Below are positions 58,056 to 64,000 of a stretch of 64,000 bases of DNA, one piece after another. The position numbers and the translations under genes were made by a program. Origin of the DNA: Streptomyces sp. MMG1121 (lineage in GTDB: Bacteria; Actinomycetota; Actinomycetes; Streptomycetales; Streptomycetaceae); assembly GCF_001280015.1 (NCBI RefSeq), contig NZ_LGDV01000191.1:46436-110435 (forward strand), given 5' to 3'. The first letter of the stretch is position 1. Every line of letters starts with the position of its first letter. Under the pieces are notes generated by a model that saw only the letters and a program-made list of their open reading frames with translations, made no database searches and was not told the origin of the DNA.

Positions 58056-59186
58056 GTGTCCGCCGAGAGCACGCCGGAGCCCGTCATACCGGAGCCGGAC
58101 GGGGCAGGTCCCCGCCGGGGCAAGGGACGCCGCCGCAAGGCCCGCAGCAAGGGCCGCAAGGCGCTGCTCGTCACAGCCTGGACCGCCGCGGGGGTGGTCG
58201 TCCTGGGCGGCGCCGGTGTCGGGTACGTGTACTTCAAGCTCAACGGCAACCTCAAGAGCCTCGACATCAACCAGGCCCTCGGCGCCGACCGGCCCACGAA
58301 GATCGACAACGGCTCCGAGAACATCCTCGTCCTCGGCTCGGACAGCCGCTCCGGCTCGAACAAGAAGCTCGGCGGCGGCACCGACGACGGCAGCGCCCGC
58401 TCCGACACGGCGATGATCGTCCACGTCTACGAGGGCCACAAGAAGGCCAGCGTGGTCTCCGTCCCCCGGGACACCCTGGTCGACCGCCCCGCGTGCAGGG
58501 ACACGAACGGCACCATGCACCAGGCCGCGTCCGGCGTCATGTTCAACGAGTCCTACGGCACAGGCGGCGCCGCCTGTGCCGTGAAGACCGTCGAGTCGAT
58601 CACCGGCATCCGCATGGACCACTATCTGGAGGTCGACTTCGCGGGCTTCCAGAAGCTCGTGGACGACCTCGGCGGCGTCCCGGTCACGACGACCAGGAAC
58701 ATCGACGACCCGAACAGCCACCTGACCCTCCAGGCCGGCACGCACACCCTGAACGGTCAGCAGGCGCTCGGCCTGGTCCGCACCCGGCACGGCGTCGGCG
58801 ACGGCTCCGACCTGGGCCGCATCCAGCTCCAGCAGGCCTTCGTCAAGGCCCTGATCAACCAGGTCAAGCACATCGGCGTCTTCACCAACCCGACGAAGCT
58901 GTACGACCTCGCCGACACCGCCACCAAGACCGTCACCACCGACTCCGACCTCGGCTCGGTCAACGCCCTGACGGACTTCGCGGACGGCCTCAAGGGCATC
59001 GGCGCCAAGAACATGACCATGGTCACCATGCCGGTGCAGTACGACCCGGCCAACCCCAACCGGGTGATCATGGAAACCGGCAAGGCCCGGCTGGTCTGGG
59101 ACGCGCTGAAGAACGACCGCCCGATCCCGAGGTCGGCCACGGAGGGAACGGCCGCGGGAGAGGCCAAGGGCGTGGTGAGCGGCTGA
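58056..59186 (+). CDS. LytR-CpsA-Psr (LCP) family protein
   Basis: The 376-aa protein has a short basic cytoplasmic start (RRGKGRRRKARSKGRK), one membrane helix (LLVTAWTAAGVVVLGGAGVG) and an outer LCP domain. Family sites are ILVLGSDSR, RSDTAMIVHV, VSVPRDTLV and GLVRTRHGVGDGSDLGRIQL with the conserved Arg pairs that hold the lipid pyrophosphate. LCP enzymes attach wall glycopolymers to peptidoglycan. GTG 58056 follows GGAG. Confidence 0.93.
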   Translation: MSAESTPEPVIPEPDGAGPRRGKGRRRKARSKGRKALLVTAWTAAGVVVLGGAGVGYVYFKLNGNLKSLDINQALGADRPTKIDNGSENILVLGSDSRSGSNKKLGGGTDDGSARSDTAMIVHVYEGHKKASVVSVPRDTLVDRPACRDTNGTMHQAASGVMFNESYGTGGAACAVKTVESITGIRMDHYLEVDFAGFQKLVDDLGGVPVTTTRNIDDPNSHLTLQAGTHTLNGQQALGLVRTRHGVGDGSDLGRIQLQQAFVKALINQVKHIGVFTNPTKLYDLADTATKTVTTDSDLGSVNALTDFADGLKGIGAKNMTMVTMPVQYDPANPNRVIMETGKARLVWDALKNDRPIPRSATEGTAAGEAKGVVSG

Positions 59187-59207
59187 GGGGCGCCCCACCC
59201 GCCCCCA

Positions 59208-59233
59208 GGAATAGAACACCCGCACCCCCGGTT
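59208..59233 (+). promoter_or_regulatory. SigR consensus promoter of rpmE
   Basis: GGAAT (59208-59212), 18 bases, then GTT (59231-59233): an exact match to the GGAAT-N18-GTT consensus of the thiol-stress factor SigR. It lies about 100 bases before rpmE, known in S. coelicolor as a SigR target. Confidence 0.8.
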
Positions 59234-59337
59234 TGGGTGGATGGCACCAGTCCTGGCAGACTGGTACGTCGGCTCCGGTTCACGCTCCCGCACCCCGCGG
59301 CGGCGACCCGGCGCCCTCCCGAAACCTAGGAGACACC

Positions 59338-59559
59338 TTGAAGCGCGACATCCACCCCGAGTACGTCGAGACGCAGGTCAGCTGCACCTGTGGCGCGTCG
59401 TTCACCACCCGTAGCACCATCTCGTCCGGCACCGTCCGTGCCGAGGTCTGCTCCGAGTGCCACCCGTTCTACACGGGCAAGCAGAAGATCCTCGACACCG
59501 GTGGCCGTGTGGCCCGCTTCGAGGCCCGCTTCGGCAAGGCCGCCGGCTCCAAGAAGTAG
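59338..59559 (+). CDS. rpmE: 50S ribosomal protein L31, zinc form
   Basis: The 73-aa ribosomal protein has the zinc ligands CTCGAS near residue 16 and [13 protein letters not shown] near residue 37, so this is the zinc-containing C+ form. It starts with TTG, preceded by TAGGAG, and follows a SigR promoter. Zinc-free paralogues usually replace this form when zinc is short. Confidence 0.96.
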   Translation: MKRDIHPEYVETQVSCTCGASFTTRSTISSGTVRAEVCSECHPFYTGKQKILDTGGRVARFEARFGKAAGSKK

Positions 59560-59664
59560 CGAGCCCCAATTCGCCGGTCCACGGCCACGCCCTCGCGAGG
59601 GTGTGCCCGGGACCGGCGTTTTTGGTCGCCCGCCCTTCCTTCACCGCAGTAACAGGAGCCCAAG

Positions 59665-60741
<1,077 letters not shown>

Positions 60742-60792
60742 GACACGTACGCACGTACGAGCACAAGTACGAGTACGACACGGAGGACTCGC

Positions 60793-61638
60793 GTGAACCT
60801 GCTGCTCGCAGAGGTGGCCCAGGCCACCCAGCGGCTGGCCGACGCCGGCGTGCCCTCGCCGCGCAACGACGCGGAGGAGCTGGCCGCGTTCGTGCACGGT
60901 GTGAAGCGCGGCCAACTGCACTCCGTGAAGGATGCGGACTTCGACGCCCGCTACTGGGAGGTCATCGCCCGGCGCGAACAGCGCGAGCCGCTGCAGCACA
61001 TCACCGGGCGGGCCTACTTCCGGTACCTGGAACTCCAGGTCGGACCGGGGGTGTTCGTGCCGCGCCCGGAGACCGAGTCCGTGGTCGGCTGGGCCATAGA
61101 CGCCGTGCGCGCCATGGACGTCGTCGAGCCGTGCATCGTCGACCTGTGCACCGGCTCCGGCGCCATCGCGCTCGCCCTCGCCCAGGAGGTCCCGCGCTCC
61201 CGGGTGCACGCCGTGGAGCTGTCCGAGGACGCCCTGGTGTGGACCCGCAAGAACGTGGCGGGCTCCAGGGTCGACCTGCGCCAGGGCGACGCGCTGAGCG
61301 CCTTCCCCGACCTCGACGGCCAGGTCGACCTGGTCATCTCCAACCCGCCGTACATCCCGCTCACCGAATGGGAGTACGTCGCCCCCGAGGCCCGCGACTA
61401 CGACCCGGAGCTGGCGCTGTTCTCCGGCGAGGACGGCCTCGACCTGATCCGCGGCATCGAACGCACCGCACACCGGCTGCTGCGTCCGGGCGGGGTCGTC
61501 GTGATCGAGCACGCCGACACCCAGGGCGGCCAGGTGCCGTGGATCTTCACCGAGGAGCGGGGCTGGGCCGACGCGGCCGACCACCCCGACCTCAACAACC
61601 GCCCCCGGTTCGCGACCGCCCGCAAGGCGATGCCGTGA
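60793..61638 (+). CDS. prmC: Release factor glutamine methyltransferase
   Basis: The 281-aa SAM-dependent enzyme methylates the Gln of the GGQ motif in release factors. It has the helical N-terminal domain (EVAQATQRLADAGVPSPRND), the SAM-binding VDLCTGSGAIALALA and the catalytic NPPYIP. GTG 60793 has GGAGG-like sequence upstream. Its stop overlaps the start of a 17-codon frame. Confidence 0.95.
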   Translation: MNLLLAEVAQATQRLADAGVPSPRNDAEELAAFVHGVKRGQLHSVKDADFDARYWEVIARREQREPLQHITGRAYFRYLELQVGPGVFVPRPETESVVGWAIDAVRAMDVVEPCIVDLCTGSGAIALALAQEVPRSRVHAVELSEDALVWTRKNVAGSRVDLRQGDALSAFPDLDGQVDLVISNPPYIPLTEWEYVAPEARDYDPELALFSGEDGLDLIRGIERTAHRLLRPGGVVVIEHADTQGGQVPWIFTEERGWADAADHPDLNNRPRFATARKAMP

Positions 61639-61688
61639 GCACCCCGACGACTTCCATCCCGCAGTACGTGTACGAGGAGGCCCGCTAG
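61635..61688 (+). CDS. Possible 17-aa leader peptide before tsaC
   Basis: A frame starting GTGA over the prmC stop encodes VSTPTTSIPQYVYEEAR and ends two bases before the tsaC ATG. The ribosome site of tsaC (GAGGAGG) lies inside its last codons. It may serve only to carry ribosomes from prmC to tsaC. Whether the peptide is stable is unknown. Confidence 0.35.
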   Translation: MSTPTTSIPQYVYEEAR

Positions 61689-61690
61689 AC

Positions 61691-62338
61691 ATGGCACGGC
61701 GATACGACACCAACGACGCGACCGACCGCGCGACGGGTCTGCGCGAGGCCGCGTCCGCCGTCCGCCGGGGCGAGCTGGTGGTGCTGCCGACCGACACGGT
61801 GTACGGCATCGGCGCCGACGCGTTCTCCTCCGAGGCCGTCAACGATCTGCTCGCCGCCAAGGGCAGGGGCCGCAACATGCCCACCCCTGTCCTCATCGGC
61901 TCCCCGAACACCCTGCACGGCCTCGTCACGGACTTCTCCGAGCTGGCCTGGGAACTGGTCGACGCGTTCTGGCCGGGCGCCCTCACGCTCGTCGCCAGGC
62001 ACCAGCCGTCGCTGCAGTGGGACCTCGGTGACACCCGGGGCACGGTCGCCGTCCGTATGCCCCTGCACCCCGTCGCGATCGAGCTGCTCACCGAGGTCGG
62101 CCCGATGGCCGTCTCCTCCGCGAACCTCACCGGGCACCCGGCGCCGGAGGACTGCGACGCCGCCCAGCAGATGCTCGGCGACTCCGTCGCCGTCTACCTC
62201 GACGGCGGTCCGACCCCGGGCATCGTGCCGTCGTCCATCGTGGACGTCTCGCGCGAGGTGCCGCTGCTGCTGCGCGAGGGCGCGATCTCCCCGGAGGAAC
62301 TGCGCAAGGTGGTACCCGACCTCGAGGTGGCGAATTGA
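61691..62338 (+). CDS. tsaC: L-threonylcarbamoyladenylate synthase (Sua5/YrdC)
   Basis: The 215-aa protein makes threonylcarbamoyl-AMP from threonine, bicarbonate and ATP, the first step to t6A37 in ANN-reading tRNAs. YrdC-fold motifs: LVVLPTDTVYGIGADAFSSE, KGRGRNMPTPVLIG, WPGALTLVARHQPSL, and SSANLTGHPAPEDCD. Usual Sua5 C-terminal domain is absent, so it is the short TsaC form. Its stop overlaps the next start (TTGA). Confidence 0.92.
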   Translation: MARRYDTNDATDRATGLREAASAVRRGELVVLPTDTVYGIGADAFSSEAVNDLLAAKGRGRNMPTPVLIGSPNTLHGLVTDFSELAWELVDAFWPGALTLVARHQPSLQWDLGDTRGTVAVRMPLHPVAIELLTEVGPMAVSSANLTGHPAPEDCDAAQQMLGDSVAVYLDGGPTPGIVPSSIVDVSREVPLLLREGAISPEELRKVVPDLEVAN

Positions 62339-63012
62339 CGGCCCCTGCAGCGGGGCGTGGCATAGGCATCGGGGAGCGTGTCGCGGAGCAGACGACGACG
62401 TTCGGCTTTCCGCGCGACACCTTCCGCATCCTCCACGTCAGCACCGGCAACGTGTGCCGCTCGCCCATCACCGAGCGGCTGACGCGGCATTTCGTCGCGG
62501 AGCGGCTCGGCGTGCTCGGCGGCGGGCTGATCGTGGAGAGCGCGGGCACCTGGGGTCATGAGGGCGCGCCGATGGAGGCCAACGCGGAGGCGGTCCTGGC
62601 CGAGTTCGGCGCCGACACCTCCGACTTCGTGGGCCGTGAACTGCTCGACGAGCACGTCATCATGGCCGACCTGGTCCTGACCGCGACCCGCGACCACCGA
62701 GCCCAGGTCATCTCCATGGGCCATTCGGCGGGCCTGCGCACCTTCACCCTGAAGGAGTTCACCCGCCTGGTCCGCGCGATAGACCCGGCCACGCTGCCGC
62801 CCCTGGACGAGGGCGTGGTCATGCGCGCCCGCGCCCTGGTCCGCGCGGCCGCGGCCCTGCGCGGCTGGCTCCTGGCGCCGACCGCGGAGGCGGACGAGGT
62901 GTACGACCCGTACGGGGCGCCGCTGCCGTTCTTCCGGTCGATCGGGGACGAGATACACGCGGCACTGGATCCTGTGGTGACGGCGCTGACGGGCATGCCC
63001 GCGCGCGCCTGA
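62335..63012 (+). CDS. LMW tyrosine-phosphatase-like protein, Cys to Ser
   Basis: The 225-aa protein has the low-molecular-weight phosphatase fold: the loop ILHVSTGNVCRSPITERLTR near residue 32, later VESAGTWGHEG and the acid-loop DEVYDPYGAPLPFF. In active members the loop reads VCxGNxCRSP and the first Cys is the nucleophile; here that position is Ser (VSTGNVC). Catalysis by the usual path is therefore doubtful and a binding role is possible. TTG 62335 overlaps the tsaC stop. It ends 142 bases before glyA. Confidence 0.83.
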   Translation: MTAPAAGRGIGIGERVAEQTTTFGFPRDTFRILHVSTGNVCRSPITERLTRHFVAERLGVLGGGLIVESAGTWGHEGAPMEANAEAVLAEFGADTSDFVGRELLDEHVIMADLVLTATRDHRAQVISMGHSAGLRTFTLKEFTRLVRAIDPATLPPLDEGVVMRARALVRAAAALRGWLLAPTAEADEVYDPYGAPLPFFRSIGDEIHAALDPVVTALTGMPARA

Positions 63013-63154
63013 TGTGCGAGAGGGACGTGCGCACCGCGCTGACCGGCGTAACCGCACGGACTTAACGGCGTACAAGCGGGCGTAATGGTCGCGCGGGTGC
63101 CGCACCCCGGGCCTACATTGGGGTTACGTCACCGTCGACCGCCCGGAGCGCGCC

Positions 63155-64000
63155 ATGTCGGTCACCACCCTGCACGCGACCGATGTCCTGCGGCAGCAGG
63201 ACCCGGAGCTGGCCGAGATCCTGCTGGGCGAGCTGCGGCGGCAGTCGACGACGCTGCAGCTGATCGCCGCCGAGAACTTCACCTCGCCCGCCGTGCTGGC
63301 CGCGCTCGGCTCGCCGCTCGCCAACAAGTACGCCGAGGGCTACCCCGGCGCCCGGCACCACGGCGGCTGCGAACTGGTCGACGTCGCCGAACGGCTCGCC
63401 GTGGAGCGGGCCAAGGCACTGTTCGGCGCCGCGCACGCCAATGTCCAGGCCCACTCGGGCTCCTCGGCCGTCCTGGCCGCCTATGCCGCCCTGCTGCGCC
63501 CGGGCGACACCGTCCTCGCCCTCGGCCTGTCGCACGGCGGCCATCTCACCCACGGCTCGCCCGCGAACTTCTCCGGCCGCTGGTTCGACTTCGTGGGGTA
63601 CGGGGTGGACGCGGAGACCGGCCTGATCGACCACGACCAGGTGCGTCACCTCGCCCGCAATCACCGGCCCATGGCGATCGTGTGCGGCTCGATCGCCTAT
63701 CCCCGCCACTTCGACTACGCCTTCTTCCGTGAGGTGGCCGACGAGGTCGGGGCCTATCTGATCGCCGACGCCGCGCATCCGATCGGGCTGGTCGCCGGGG
63801 GAGCGGCGCCGAACCCGGTGCCATACGCCGATGTCGTGTGCGCGACGACACACAAGGTGCTGCGCGGGCCGCGCGGCGGGATGATCCTGTGCGGCTCTCC
63901 CGAGCTGGCCGAGCGGATCGACCGGGCCGTCTTCCCCTTCACCCAGGGCGGCGCCCAGATGCACACCATCGCCGCGAAGGCCGTCGCGTTCGGCGAGGCG
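63155..64000 (+). CDS. glyA: Serine hydroxymethyltransferase (5' part)
   Basis: The first 282 codons of a PLP enzyme that interconverts serine and glycine with tetrahydrofolate, feeding one-carbon metabolism. Family sites: [55 protein letters not shown] and the PLP Lys at residue 234 in [17 protein letters not shown]-like sequence precedes ATG 63155. The gene runs off the window, with about a third missing. Confidence 0.94.
   Translation, partial: MSVTTLHATDVLRQQDPELAEILLGELRRQSTTLQLIAAENFTSPAVLAALGSPLANKYAEGYPGARHHGGCELVDVAERLAVERAKALFGAAHANVQAHSGSSAVLAAYAALLRPGDTVLALGLSHGGHLTHGSPANFSGRWFDFVGYGVDAETGLIDHDQVRHLARNHRPMAIVCGSIAYPRHFDYAFFREVADEVGAYLIADAAHPIGLVAGGAAPNPVPYADVVCATTHKVLRGPRGGMILCGSPELAERIDRAVFPFTQGGAQMHTIAAKAVAFGEA

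Overview
The window is high-GC actinobacterial DNA, almost certainly a Streptomyces chromosome. It carries a cvnABCD 'conservon', PYGQQ-rich membrane proteins, frequent GTG and TTG starts, four-base stop/start overlaps, and the gene order response regulator, nrtL, lysA, hom, thrC, thrB, rho, LCP protein, rpmE, prfA, prmC, tsaC, phosphatase, glyA.

Region 1 (1-26.8 kb) is host chromosome with accessory patches. It holds a secreted GH25 muramidase facing a MarR regulator, a PP2C-like protein, the cvnABCD signalling operon followed by a StyA-like flavoprotein, and an NlpC/P60 hydrolase. Next come two divergent diiron proteins with a TetR regulator and a clean 20-bp palindrome between them. An FtsW/penicillin-binding protein pair, a lipoprotein/sensor-kinase pair, a small tyrosine-phosphatase-like protein, a NERD protein and a minimal end-joining pair (LigD-type polymerase domain and Ku) follow. 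From 22.3 to 26.8 kb there is a broken MFS gene, an MDR oxidoreductase, an unknown gene and a secreted S53 peptidase lying between two 43-bp direct repeats.

Region 2 (26,805-48,154) is an actinomycete integrative and conjugative element inserted in tRNA-Arg(CCG), bounded by a 43-bp perfect direct repeat. It carries an HTH-ImmA/IrrE pair, a DUF4365 protein, XRE-TPR and GntR regulators, a tightly overlapping run of small genes with a GGDEF protein, an FtsK/TraB DNA translocase, Spd-like membrane proteins, SSB, a primase-polymerase, a D5-type helicase, and an excisionase and tyrosine integrase. The integrase is about 2.9 kb from the att site. The intervening cargo holds a putative graspetide (omega-ester peptide) cassette: a small Cys/Asp/Thr-rich peptide gene, a strong hairpin, a small leader-like gene, an MvdC/MvdD-type ATP-grasp ligase and another small gene. 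A DUF4145 gene interrupted by an in-frame TGA follows.

Three gene groups in the element are preceded by one architecture: a GC-rich stem with a 17-nt loop, then a second hairpin that masks the Shine-Dalgarno sequence. The stem sequences differ while pairing is kept, so this may be an undescribed cis-regulatory RNA. Four TAGCACCC repeats after the translocase gene are a candidate transfer site (clt), and paired inverted repeats after the helicase gene are a candidate origin.

Region 3 (48.1-64 kb) is conserved chromosome. It covers aspartate-family amino-acid synthesis (lysA, hom, thrC, thrB), transcription termination (rho) and translation (rpmE, prfA, prmC, tsaC). A consensus SigR promoter precedes rpmE. 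The phosphatase before glyA has Ser where its family has the catalytic Cys.
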